From Rhodococcus sovatensis (GTDB lineage: Bacteria; Actinomycetota; Actinomycetes; Mycobacteriales; Mycobacteriaceae): a stretch of 64,000 nucleotides of DNA. Every line of letters starts with the position of its first letter. Position 1 is the stretch's first letter. The translations under genes were made by a program, and so were the position numbers. The stretch covers positions 3,658,001 to 3,722,000 of the forward strand of contig NZ_CP147846.1 of NCBI RefSeq assembly GCF_037327425.1. Reading direction: 5' to 3'. Below the pieces are notes generated by a model that worked only from the letters and a program-made list of their open reading frames with translations, was not told where the DNA came from and made no database searches. Below are positions 17,082 through 25,120 of this stretch, piece after piece.

Positions 17082-18500
17082 ATGCCCGATGCCCATACAG
17101 GCCATGCCGTAGTCCCCCAGGTCGGCAATATGGACAGCAAGTCCTACGCCACGCTGCGGGCGAGGACGACGCCTCGCGCCGAGCGGTACGAGATGGGCAA
17201 GAGCCTGCGTGAACACGTCTCGCGTGAGTCGATGGGCGACTGGTCTCCCCCAGCGGACCGTCACGACCCGATCAGGCAGATCGAACATTCCCACGAGGGT
17301 CGGATCGACTGGCTCATTCCGGTCCGGGTCGAGCGGATGACCGAGTCACCATACGGTTTCCTGCGGGGAACGGCGATCGTCATGGCCCGCGACGTCGCCC
17401 TGCTCCCGTCGACGGGCATCACCCCGGTCATCAGCGGTGATTCGCACCTCGGAAATTTCGGGTTCTACGCGTCGCCCGAGCGCGATCTCGTCATCGATCT
17501 CAACGACTTCGACGAGGCACATCCCGGCGCCTGGGAATGGGATCTACGACGCCTCGCCGCAAGCATCTGGGTGGCAGGCCGACAGAACGGGCGGACCGAG
17601 GACCAGTGTGAGGAAGCCGTCGCGGCGTGTGTTCGGGCATATCGGGTCGAGGTGTCGCGATTGGCCGACGAGCCGCTGATGTCGCGCTCGTTCCAGCGTC
17701 TCACTGCGGAGAAATTACAGTCCGACGCCACCGAGGGCTCGTTGCGCAAGGAGATCAAGAGGGCGACCAAGAAAGCTCGCAGGCGAACGAGCGATCGCGT
17801 GTTGCCGCGGTTCACCGAAGAGCACGAGGGCACCCGGCGGCTCGTGGAGGAACCACCCATCACGACACGCCTTCCGGCTCGTGACGAGGAACTGTTGGCG
17901 CAGGGACTGGACGACTATCTGCAGACGCTGTCGCCGCATTGGCGTCGAGTGCTCGGCGGGTACACGCTGATCGACGTGGCCCACCGAGTGGTGGGCGTCG
18001 GAAGTGTCGGTCTGCGCGCCTACGTGGCGCTGCTCGAGGGCAGTAGTCCGGACGATGTGGTGTTCCTTCAGCTCAAGCAGGCGCGACGCTCGGTGCTGGC
18101 GCCGTACGTGCACGGCGAGTCGGCGTGGCACGCGCACCAAGGACAACGCGTCGTCGAGTACCAGCAGGATCTGCAAACCGTCAGCGATCCACTGCTCGGG
18201 TGGACGACGATCGACGGTCGTCAGTATTACGTCCGGCAGTTCCGGAACATGAAGGGAACGATCGATCTCGGCTCGATCGACGCACCCGCGCTCGTGGACT
18301 ACGCAGGCGTCGTCGGCCGGTTGCTTGCCAAGGGACACGCACGCACGAGTGGGGCGTCGATGATCGCGGGATACACAGGAGATTCCGACATCCTCGATAT
18401 CGCGCTGTGCCGGTTCGCGCGGCTGTATGCAGATCAAACCGAATCCGACCACGCGCTGTTGGTGGAGGCAGTGAAGAAGGGCCGCTTCGCTCAACCGTGA
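17082..18500 (+). CDS. DUF2252 domain-containing protein
   Basis: The 472-residue protein belongs to the DUF2252 family, which has a kinase/phosphotransferase-like fold. Recognisable blocks are GDSHLGNFGFYASPERDLVIDLNDFDEAHPGAWEWDL near residues 125-155, RRVLGGYTLIDVAHRVVGVGSVG near residue 290, and YYVRQFRNMKG near residue 385. The H-x-x-N-F and N-D-F-D motifs resemble the catalytic loop and metal site of aminoglycoside-phosphotransferase-like kinases, but activity is unproven. ATG 17082 is the start; the frame is open farther upstream through the AbrB gene in a non-coding reading. Confidence 0.85.
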   Translation: MPDAHTGHAVVPQVGNMDSKSYATLRARTTPRAERYEMGKSLREHVSRESMGDWSPPADRHDPIRQIEHSHEGRIDWLIPVRVERMTESPYGFLRGTAIVMARDVALLPSTGITPVISGDSHLGNFGFYASPERDLVIDLNDFDEAHPGAWEWDLRRLAASIWVAGRQNGRTEDQCEEAVAACVRAYRVEVSRLADEPLMSRSFQRLTAEKLQSDATEGSLRKEIKRATKKARRRTSDRVLPRFTEEHEGTRRLVEEPPITTRLPARDEELLAQGLDDYLQTLSPHWRRVLGGYTLIDVAHRVVGVGSVGLRAYVALLEGSSPDDVVFLQLKQARRSVLAPYVHGESAWHAHQGQRVVEYQQDLQTVSDPLLGWTTIDGRQYYVRQFRNMKGTIDLGSIDAPALVDYAGVVGRLLAKGHARTSGASMIAGYTGDSDILDIALCRFARLYADQTESDHALLVEAVKKGRFAQP

Positions 18501-18540
18501 CCTGGCGCTCCACGGAAATTCTGATCGTGCGTTCCACGCC

Positions 18541-18584
18541 AGCGGCGCGGTTAAGTGTCACAGGGTGCACATAACCGCGCCACT
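18541..18584. repeat. dispersed hairpin repeat, copy 2
   Basis: AGCGGCGCGGTTAAGTG (18541-18557) pairs with CACATAACCGCGCCACT (18568-18584), with two mismatches, around a 10-nt loop TCACAGGGTG. It has the same arm and loop lengths and the same orientation as the copy at 7171-7214. It sits between convergent gene ends, 40 bp from the DUF2252 stop and 19 bp from the stop of the next minus-strand gene. Confidence 0.85.
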
Positions 18585-18603
18585 GGGGACGGAGTCGCCC
18601 GAA

Positions 18604-19050
18604 CTACGCGGCGTACTTGGTGACCAGATCACCCAGACGCGGCAGCGCCTCGGCGACGTTCTTCTGCGCCGACCCTCGCAGGCTGCCGTAGAACTTCTTC
18701 ACGACGCTCTTGTCCGTGTCCTCGATACGCGAATCGGTGACCGACAGCAGCGCGTTCGACACCTGATCCGAGTTCGCGACGAGGTAGTCCGCGAACGAAC
18801 CGGCCGGCGCCGCGTTGTACGACTGCCAGAACGGCTCGAGCTGGTCGACGAAGTCAGGCCACAGCGCCTCGACGGCCTTCTCGATGTACGACGGTCCGAC
18901 CTTCTTGACCGCGCCGTACCCACCCTTGACCGCGAGGCCGCTGGCTCCCTTCTTGTCCGAGACCTCGGCGTCGATCAGCGCCAGAACGTCGGACAATAGA
19001 ACATCGCGCTTCGACTCGTCGAGCAACGATTCCTTCAGTGCAGCAACCAC
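18604..19050 (-). CDS. conserved actinobacterial protein (DUF6918-like)
   Basis: The 148-residue soluble protein has the pattern ALIDAEVSDKKGASGLAVKGGYGAVKKVGPSYIEKAVEALWPDFVDQLEPFW, then SLRGSAQKNVAEALPRLGDLV at the end. I associate this with the DUF6918 family; function is unknown. GTG 19050 is chosen because GGGAGGAC lies 8 bases upstream. An in-frame start 14 codons earlier lacks such a site. It is monocistronic, 89 bp from menC. Confidence 0.7.
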   Translation of the reverse strand: MVAALKESLLDESKRDVLLSDVLALIDAEVSDKKGASGLAVKGGYGAVKKVGPSYIEKAVEALWPDFVDQLEPFWQSYNAAPAGSFADYLVANSDQVSNALLSVTDSRIEDTDKSVVKKFYGSLRGSAQKNVAEALPRLGDLVTKYAA

Positions 19051-19139
19051 TTCGAAAGTCCTCCCAGATTCTTCGGTTTCCGCGCACATCAACGTCGGCG
19101 TGCGGCCGTCGGAAGATTACCGCAGCTGGAGCGGGCAGG

Positions 19140-20111
19140 TCAGTTCAGGAACGCGTACGTCCGCCGAACTCGCTCGTGCCACCACCGGACACGTTCTTCC
19201 GACGCTGCCGATGCTGCCAACCTGGCCGGGTCCGGTTCGACCGAACTGGCAAGCAAGGTTCCATCGACGAGCTCCTGGCCCTGGCAGACGTCGTCGACGA
19301 ACAAGCTGCCGGTTCCGAGTCCGCACGCGAACTCGAGCTTCGGGATCGCCGCGGCGGCAGCGATCCCGGCCGCCATTCCGACCGCAGAATCCAGCGCACT
19401 CGACACGACGACGGGTACGCCGTACTCACCGAGTTCACCCGCCAGCTCCAGCAGAGCACGCATCCCACCGAGCGGTGCGACCTTGACGACGGCGACGTCC
19501 GCGCCCCCTGCCCGCACGACGCGCAGCGGATCCTCGGCGCGCCGAATGCTCTCGTCGGCCGCCACCCGCAGCCCCGGTAGACGGCGACGCACCTCGACGA
19601 GCTCGGGAACCGTCGCACACGGTTGTTCGGCGTACTCGAGTTCGCCGTCCTCCAGAAGCAACGACAAAGCGTCGACGGCCTCGTCGACGGTCCAGCCACC
19701 GTTCGCATCGACCCGCACCCGCGGCACTACGGCGCGCACGGCCCGAACCCGCTCGACGTCGTCGGCGACCGTCTGTCCTTTCTCGGCCACCTTCACCTTC
19801 GCGGTGTCGACGCCCGGGTACCGCGCGAGGATGCCCGGAACTTCGGACGGTGGAACCGCAGGGACGGTCGCGTTGATACGGACTCGTTCGCGATACGGCT
19901 CGGGGGGCCCATCCCATGCCGCTTCTATCCCGGAACGCAACCACGCGGAGGCTTCCTGATCGTCGTACTCGGTGAACGGCGAGAATTCACCCCACCCTGC
20001 GGGACCACGAACGAGCATCACTTCGCGGGTGGTGATGCCGCGGAACTTGGTGCGCATCGGCAGCGAGAGGACGTGCGATCCGTCGAGAACTTCGTCGATC
20101 GACGGGATCAC
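19140..20111 (-). CDS. menC: o-succinylbenzoate synthase
   Basis: The 323-residue enolase-superfamily enzyme dehydrates SHCHC to o-succinylbenzoate. The K-x-K acid/base pair is in TAKVKVAEKG (about residue 106). Metal ligands follow in VDANGGW, in YAEQP and in AADES, with a second catalytic Lys in VVKVAPLGG. Length fits MenC. It overlaps the upstream thioesterase gene by 4 bp. Confidence 0.95.
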   Translation of the reverse strand: MIPSIDEVLDGSHVLSLPMRTKFRGITTREVMLVRGPAGWGEFSPFTEYDDQEASAWLRSGIEAAWDGPPEPYRERVRINATVPAVPPSEVPGILARYPGVDTAKVKVAEKGQTVADDVERVRAVRAVVPRVRVDANGGWTVDEAVDALSLLLEDGELEYAEQPCATVPELVEVRRRLPGLRVAADESIRRAEDPLRVVRAGGADVAVVKVAPLGGMRALLELAGELGEYGVPVVVSSALDSAVGMAAGIAAAAAIPKLEFACGLGTGSLFVDDVCQGQELVDGTLLASSVEPDPARLAASAASEERVRWWHERVRRTYAFLN

Positions 20112-20737
20112 GGCTGACCTTTCAGCAGCTGGACCATCAGTGCGTCACAGTCCGCGAGGACGTTCCCTTCCGTGTCCTTCAGCACCGCGCTGATGAACGT
20201 CTTGCGTCCCTCGACGCGGTCGACGCTGCCCTCGATCACGAGCTCGGTGTCGAGCGGGGTGATCTTGCGGTAGTTGATGTGTAGATAGGCGGTCCGGCTG
20301 ATCGGCCGACCGTAGGCGTGCTGGATCATCCCGAACATGTCGTCGAACAGCAGGGGCAACGTGCCTCCGTGTGCGGCCCCGTTGCCACCGAGGTGGAACC
20401 GGCGGAACACGCCCCGGCTTCGCACTCCCTCGGCGTCGAACTTCTCGACGGTCCAGGGCAGCATCAGCAGAGATCCGCGGCCGGGCAGGGTCATGACTCG
20501 TCCCGCGGGCGGCTGTCCCTCGGGTACCTGGAAGGTCTTCAGCACGTCGTTGATCGCTTCGACCCGTTCGGCGAGGTCGAGGGTGACTTCCGGTGACGGT
20601 GCGGTGCTGACCGCGAGATCCTGCAACGTGCGCAGTGCTTCCACCAAGCGACCGAATTCGGGCCCGACGTCGGCGGGGACGTACTTGGGAAACCCGCCAT
20701 GGTGCTCGTACTCGTCCTGGCCTGCCTCTTCGCTCAT
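20108..20737 (-). CDS. hot-dog (PaaI-type) thioesterase, candidate DHNA-CoA hydrolase
   Basis: The 209-residue protein carries a PaaI-type hot-dog domain in its second half: GNGAAHGGTLPLLFDDMFG with the acidic catalytic position, then TAYLHINYRKITPLDTELVIEG. The N-terminal 100 residues form a helical extension. It overlaps menC by 4 bp and is divergent from menB (64 bp apart). This places it among menaquinone genes, where the DHNA-CoA thioesterase step otherwise has no gene in the window. The biochemical assignment is inference from context. ATG 20737 is the start. Confidence 0.75.
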   Translation of the reverse strand: MSEEAGQDEYEHHGGFPKYVPADVGPEFGRLVEALRTLQDLAVSTAPSPEVTLDLAERVEAINDVLKTFQVPEGQPPAGRVMTLPGRGSLLMLPWTVEKFDAEGVRSRGVFRRFHLGGNGAAHGGTLPLLFDDMFGMIQHAYGRPISRTAYLHINYRKITPLDTELVIEGSVDRVEGRKTFISAVLKDTEGNVLADCDALMVQLLKGQP

Positions 20738-20801
20738 CCCAGCACCGTAACCTGCGGCAGCATCTCGGGTATCCGCGACCGGGAGAACCCCACGATCTAT
20801 C

Positions 20802-21704
20802 GTGGCGCAGGTGACCTTCACTCCTTCGCTCTGGCAGACAGTCCCCGGGTTCGACGACCTCACCGACATCACCTATCACCGACACGTCACCGACGACACA
20901 GTACGTATCGCGTTCGATCGACCGGACATTCGAAATGCGTTCCGGCCGCACACAGTCGACGAGCTCTACCGCACGCTCGAGCATGCCCGGGTCAGCTCCG
21001 ACGTTGGAACGGTGTTGCTGACCGGCAACGGCCCCAGCTCCAAGGATGGCGGGTGGGCCTTCTGCTCGGGCGGTGACCAGCGAATCCGTGGCCGCAGCGG
21101 TTACCAGTATGCGGGTGGCGAAACCGCGGACACCGTAGACAAGGCGCGCGCAGGCAGGCTTCATATCCTCGAAGTGCAACGACTCATCCGATTCATGCCC
21201 AAGGTTGTGATTTGCCTGGTCAACGGCTGGGCCGCGGGCGGCGGTCACAGCCTGCACGTCGTCTGCGATCTGACTCTGGCCAGTCGCGAGCATGCGCGGT
21301 TCAAGCAGACCGACGCCGACGTCGGCAGTTTCGACGGCGGCTACGGGAGCGCCTACCTCGCGAAGATGGTGGGACAGAAGTTCGCTCGCGAGATATTCTT
21401 CCTCGGCGATACATACACCGCCGAGGAGATGCATCGAATGGGCGCCGTCAACCGCGTCGTCGATCACGACGAACTCGAGAACGTGGCCATCGAATGGGCC
21501 GCGAAGATCAACGCCAAGTCGCCGCAGGCTCAACGGATGTTGAAGTATGCATTCAACCTGCAGGACGACGGTCTGGTCGGCCAGCAGTTGTTCGCGGGCG
21601 AGGCAACTCGTCTGGCCTACATGACCGACGAAGCAGTCGAAGGCCGTGACTCGTTCCTGGAGAAGCGCGACCCTGACTGGTCCCCGTTTCCCAGATACTT
21701 CTGA
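20802..21704 (+). CDS. menB: 1,4-dihydroxy-2-naphthoyl-CoA synthase
   Basis: The 300-residue crotonase-family enzyme cyclises o-succinylbenzoyl-CoA. It shows the MenB features GGWAFCSGGDQRIRGRSGY, VVICLVNGWAAGGGHSLHVVCDLTLAS, and QTDADVGSFDGGYGSAYLAKMVGQKFAREIFFLG with the catalytic Asp. GTG 20802 (or GTG 20811) is the start. It is followed after 5 bp by the GGDEF gene, so the two may share a transcript. Confidence 0.97.
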   Translation: MAQVTFTPSLWQTVPGFDDLTDITYHRHVTDDTVRIAFDRPDIRNAFRPHTVDELYRTLEHARVSSDVGTVLLTGNGPSSKDGGWAFCSGGDQRIRGRSGYQYAGGETADTVDKARAGRLHILEVQRLIRFMPKVVICLVNGWAAGGGHSLHVVCDLTLASREHARFKQTDADVGSFDGGYGSAYLAKMVGQKFAREIFFLGDTYTAEEMHRMGAVNRVVDHDELENVAIEWAAKINAKSPQAQRMLKYAFNLQDDGLVGQQLFAGEATRLAYMTDEAVEGRDSFLEKRDPDWSPFPRYF

Positions 21705-21709
21705 GGGAC

Positions 21710-22846
21710 ATGTCCGTTTCCCGCACGCCACGCACGCGTCGCGGTCGCGCGCCCGACAGTGCCGCGGCGGCGATCGCTCTGTGGTTCGTGCAGCCGCACG
21801 ACTACGAGTGGATGAAGGAGTTCCAGAACTCCCACCCGTCGGGAAAAATCATCGGGATCATCGTGGCTTTGTCGGTGATCAATATCAGCGGCATGTCGCT
21901 GGTGTCGTTGTTCGCGGACGGTGGCCCGACCGGACCAGCTGCGACGGCACTGACGCTGACACTGTGCACCGTCAACCTCGTCATCGCGGTGCTGTGGCTC
22001 GTCCGACCCTTTCCCGGACGCCTCGGCGTCGTTGCCTTCGCCATCTACGCCGACCTCGGCGTCGCGGCCACACTGTCGGTGTTCGATCTGCAGTACGCAC
22101 TGATCGGCTGTGTCCTGTTCGCAGTGATCGGCGCGTTCGTCACGTTCTTCCTGAGCCCTCGGTGGGTGGTGGCGCACCTCGTGTTCACCTCCGCCGTCGC
22201 GCTGACGTTCACCGCGGCTCTCTACCTCCGAGGCGAGATGGAGACGCTTACCCTTTTCGTCCAGGCGGATGTGGTCCTGATCGCCATCATGAGTGTTCCG
22301 GTCACCACGCATATCTTCCTTACGACGCTGTCCGCCGACGCCCGCAGTTCCGTTCTCGATCCACTGACAGGACTGCTCAATCGCCGGGGTCTCGACGCCG
22401 CGCTCGAAGACCTGTGGGCGCAGGGGCAACGAGAGGGTCAGTGCGCAGCCGTCGTGGTGGTCGACATCGACAACTTCAAGTCCGTCAACGATATCTACGG
22501 GCATGATGCGGGCGACGCCGTCATCTGTCGCGTCGCTGAGCGGCTGACCGCGCACGTCGCACGATTCGGCGTTCTCGGACGCACCGGCGGCGAAGAATAT
22601 CTGGCCGCCGTCGTCACCTCCAGACTGCACATCGACGCGTTGATCCACGGCATCCGACGAGCACTGCACGGAGAAGACGACATCATCCCGGTGACGGTAA
22701 GCGTCGGGGCAGCGATTCTCTACGCCGAGTCGAGTCTGTGGACAACCAGTACCGACACGGTGCGCGTCGCATCTCGGGTGGCGGATTCCATGATGTACGA
22801 GGCGAAAGCCGCAGGAGGGAATCGCGTCGTCACGACGCTGATCTAG
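21710..22846 (+). CDS. membrane-bound diguanylate cyclase (GGDEF protein)
   Basis: The 378-residue protein has about six hydrophobic segments between residues 45 and 205 and a C-terminal GGDEF domain. The active-site loop reads G-G-E-E-Y, preceded by DIDNFKSVNDIYGHDAGD (metal and base contacts) and DPLTGLLNRRGLDAAL. The usual RxxD inhibitory site five residues before the loop is absent, so product inhibition may be lost. It probably makes cyclic di-GMP at the membrane. It starts 5 bp after menB. Confidence 0.9.
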   Translation: MSVSRTPRTRRGRAPDSAAAAIALWFVQPHDYEWMKEFQNSHPSGKIIGIIVALSVINISGMSLVSLFADGGPTGPAATALTLTLCTVNLVIAVLWLVRPFPGRLGVVAFAIYADLGVAATLSVFDLQYALIGCVLFAVIGAFVTFFLSPRWVVAHLVFTSAVALTFTAALYLRGEMETLTLFVQADVVLIAIMSVPVTTHIFLTTLSADARSSVLDPLTGLLNRRGLDAALEDLWAQGQREGQCAAVVVVDIDNFKSVNDIYGHDAGDAVICRVAERLTAHVARFGVLGRTGGEEYLAAVVTSRLHIDALIHGIRRALHGEDDIIPVTVSVGAAILYAESSLWTTSTDTVRVASRVADSMMYEAKAAGGNRVVTTLI

Positions 22847-22888
22847 AACAGTCGTTAGATCGAGACGTTTTTCGGCAATACCCATTCG

Positions 22889-23341
22889 ATGAACAACAAC
22901 CGAACGAGCACAGACCGTCAGACCCCGTCGCCCGAGCACCGTCGACCTCCGGCCATGTCGGACGAATCGATTTCCGCCGTCGGCAAAGTCTCGGAAGCGT
23001 TGGAAACCATCGAACGCGCCCGCGGCCACCTCTACTCGTTTCACCAGTTGATCGGCCACGCAGATCTGCAGCTCGGGGAGGCCGTAGATGCGTTGCGAGA
23101 CGCCGGCCATGCCGAGCAGGCCGACCGTTTGTCCACGGAGATGATCGGACGCAACGCCATCGACGGTCGCTGGTCCTTTCAGATCGTCGAGGAGTTCGAC
23201 GACCTGTATTGGTCGGCATTCCGCAGCCACGAGAAACAGGTCCGCGAAGAACTACAGGATGGAAAGCGTCACGTCTTCGAAGCCGAGATGAAGGAGTCAC
23301 GGCGTACCCACGGCAAGCCCGGGCACGAGGCGACACCCTGA
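22889..23341 (+). CDS. hypothetical protein
   Basis: The 150-residue soluble protein was not recognised by family name. It has a polar N terminus, a long helical part (SALETIERARGHLYSFHQLIGHADLQ style, about residues 33-80) with Ala/Asp/Glu-rich heptads, and a charged C-terminal tail. It contains no membrane segment or Cys motif. It lies 42 bp after the GGDEF gene and 28 bp before a VOC gene, all on the plus strand. An internal ATG (residue 23, MSDESISAVG) could be the true start. Confidence 0.65.
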   Translation: MNNNRTSTDRQTPSPEHRRPPAMSDESISAVGKVSEALETIERARGHLYSFHQLIGHADLQLGEAVDALRDAGHAEQADRLSTEMIGRNAIDGRWSFQIVEEFDDLYWSAFRSHEKQVREELQDGKRHVFEAEMKESRRTHGKPGHEATP

Positions 23342-23369
23342 CCCACGAAACGTGTGGTATCGATGAGCT

Positions 23370-23753
23370 GTGGAGATACTGAGCGGCCGAACGATTCTGC
23401 GTCCCGTCGACTACGAACGCACTCTCGCTTTCTATCGAGACGGTCTCGGGCTCGCCGTCTATCGCGAATACGGTGCGGGAACGGTCTTCTTCGCCGGCCA
23501 AGCCCTTCTCGAGATAGCCGCACACGGAGGATCGGAGTCACCGCAGCGGTTCGACGGCGCTCTGTGGTTGCAGGTCCGCGACATCGAATCGGCCTCGACG
23601 GAACTCCGAAGCCGCGGTATCGCGATCGAACGCGAAGCGAGACAGGAATCCTGGGGGCTGATCGAGTTGTGGCTTCGAGACCCGGACGGCGTGCCGATCG
23701 TCTTGGTCGAGATTCCCTCCGACCATCCACTGCGGTGCGACGTGCGCGGCTAG
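23370..23753 (+). CDS. VOC (glyoxalase/bleomycin-resistance fold) protein
   Basis: The 127-residue protein has the VOC pattern: R-P-V-D-Y-E-R-T-L-A-F-Y-R-D-G-L-G-L near residue 14, LWLQVRDIESASTELRSRGI near residue 65 and LWLRDPDGVPIVLVEIP at the end. It could be a dioxygenase, isomerase or resistance protein; metal ligands are not fully identifiable. It starts at GTG 23370. Its end overlaps the stop of the convergent GAF-EAL gene by 4 bp. Confidence 0.85.
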   Translation: MEILSGRTILRPVDYERTLAFYRDGLGLAVYREYGAGTVFFAGQALLEIAAHGGSESPQRFDGALWLQVRDIESASTELRSRGIAIEREARQESWGLIELWLRDPDGVPIVLVEIPSDHPLRCDVRG

Positions 23754-25039
23754 CCGTCTCCGCTCACGAGCCTTCGGACAGCCGAGGCCGATTGCGGTCG
23801 TGACCACAGAAATCCCTGCGCAAGAGTGCAGCCGAGTTCGATCGCGATCTCGGCTTGCTTGCGGGTCTCGATGCCCTCCATGATCATCACCAACCCGAGA
23901 TCGCGTGCGACCGAGGACAGTGCGCGCACCAGAGCCCGACCACGGTCGGTATCGATGTACTTGGTCAGCTGGGCGTCGATCTTGATGCCATCAGGCTCGA
24001 GGATGACCAGACGCTCGAGCGAGGACCAACCGGAACCGAAATCGTCGAGCAGCACCTGAAATCCAAGGGCGTGCACGTCGTCGATGTGTCTGCGGATGAG
24101 GGGCCCGTCGCTGACCGATGACGTCTCGGTCAGTTCGAGAAAGATCATGTGCGGCGACACCGTGGACTGCGCGACGGCGCTCTGCAGCTGCGCGACGGCG
24201 TCGGGATGCGCGAGGTGTCTGCCGGACATGTTGACGCTGAGCCGCAGGTCCGGCTGATGCTCGTGCCACACCTGCGCCTCCTTCACCGCGAGTCGGAGGA
24301 CTTCGAGATCGATGTCGATGATCAGCTCGCTCGACTCGGCGAACGGAACGAAGTCGACGGGTGAGACGAGCCCTCTCGTCGGATGGTGCCACCGCGCAAG
24401 AGCTTCGAATCCAACAGCGAAGCCGGTACGCAGATCCACTACCGACTGGAACCACGGCACGATCTGCCCCGAATCCAATGCACCGGCCAAGTCGTGATCG
24501 TTGTCCAGTTTGGCCGCTGTCGAGCCAACCCGTCGATGCAGGTCGAGTTGTTCTTCGAGAACCGACCCGTACTGTTCGAGCTCTTGCAGTTGCCCCTCGC
24601 TCAACTCGCGCGGCATCCGGTCGAGCAGGCACAGCGAACCGATCACCAGTCCTTCACGACCTCTCAGCGGAACCGATGCGTAGGCCGCAATCCCGTTCTG
24701 GTCGAGGATGTTGCGCTGCCGGACGGTGGCGTCGATTCGGTTGCGGGTGACGACCGCAGGTTTCTCGGACCGCACGACGTCGTCGCACAACGTCGTGGAA
24801 CGTTCGACCGCAGACACGGGCGGCCCGCCGATGTTCACGAGCGTGTATTGGGTTGTCTCATCGAGGATGTTGAGCTGTGCGATGGCGAACCCGACGCTTC
24901 GCGCGGCGAGTTCTACCGTGGACCGCAGCGCAGGGGTAGTCGCTTCGAGATCGAGATAGCGGCGGGCCGAGTCGGTCTGTCTGCGCGTCTGTGATCGACG
25001 GTTCGGCAAGGTCGGATCATCTTCCACCTGCGTCTCCAA
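23750..25039 (-). CDS. GAF-EAL cyclic di-GMP phosphodiesterase
   Basis: The 429-residue soluble protein has a GAF domain (about residues 35-165; PLRGREGLVIGSLCLLDRMPREL) followed by an EAL domain (about 190-425). Catalytic signatures are intact: GFEALARWHHPTRG, the Asn of LRLSVNMSGRHL, the Glu of LELTETSSV, DDFGSGWSS, IKIDAQL and EGIETRKQAEIAIELGCTLAQGFLW. It should hydrolyse cyclic di-GMP under control of a small ligand or redox signal sensed by GAF. The GGDEF gene is about 1 kb away on the other strand. Confidence 0.92.
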   Translation of the reverse strand: METQVEDDPTLPNRRSQTRRQTDSARRYLDLEATTPALRSTVELAARSVGFAIAQLNILDETTQYTLVNIGGPPVSAVERSTTLCDDVVRSEKPAVVTRNRIDATVRQRNILDQNGIAAYASVPLRGREGLVIGSLCLLDRMPRELSEGQLQELEQYGSVLEEQLDLHRRVGSTAAKLDNDHDLAGALDSGQIVPWFQSVVDLRTGFAVGFEALARWHHPTRGLVSPVDFVPFAESSELIIDIDLEVLRLAVKEAQVWHEHQPDLRLSVNMSGRHLAHPDAVAQLQSAVAQSTVSPHMIFLELTETSSVSDGPLIRRHIDDVHALGFQVLLDDFGSGWSSLERLVILEPDGIKIDAQLTKYIDTDRGRALVRALSSVARDLGLVMIMEGIETRKQAEIAIELGCTLAQGFLWSRPQSASAVRRLVSGDG

Positions 25040-25120
25040 TCGAGGCTCCGCGGGCCAACCCCGAGCGTGGCGCGGCCGAAGGTCAGCTTAGCCGCGGACT
25101 GCATCCGCGCGAGCGCCGTG

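Noticed and set aside
20145..21731. A 528-codon minus-strand frame across the thioesterase and menB
   Set aside because: It is antisense to menB and out of frame with the thioesterase; long false frames are expected at this GC content.
21617..23230. A 537-codon minus-strand frame opposite the GGDEF gene
   Set aside because: Composition is His/Arg/Asp-rich shadow-like and no family motif appears; the plus strand carries the clear GGDEF gene.
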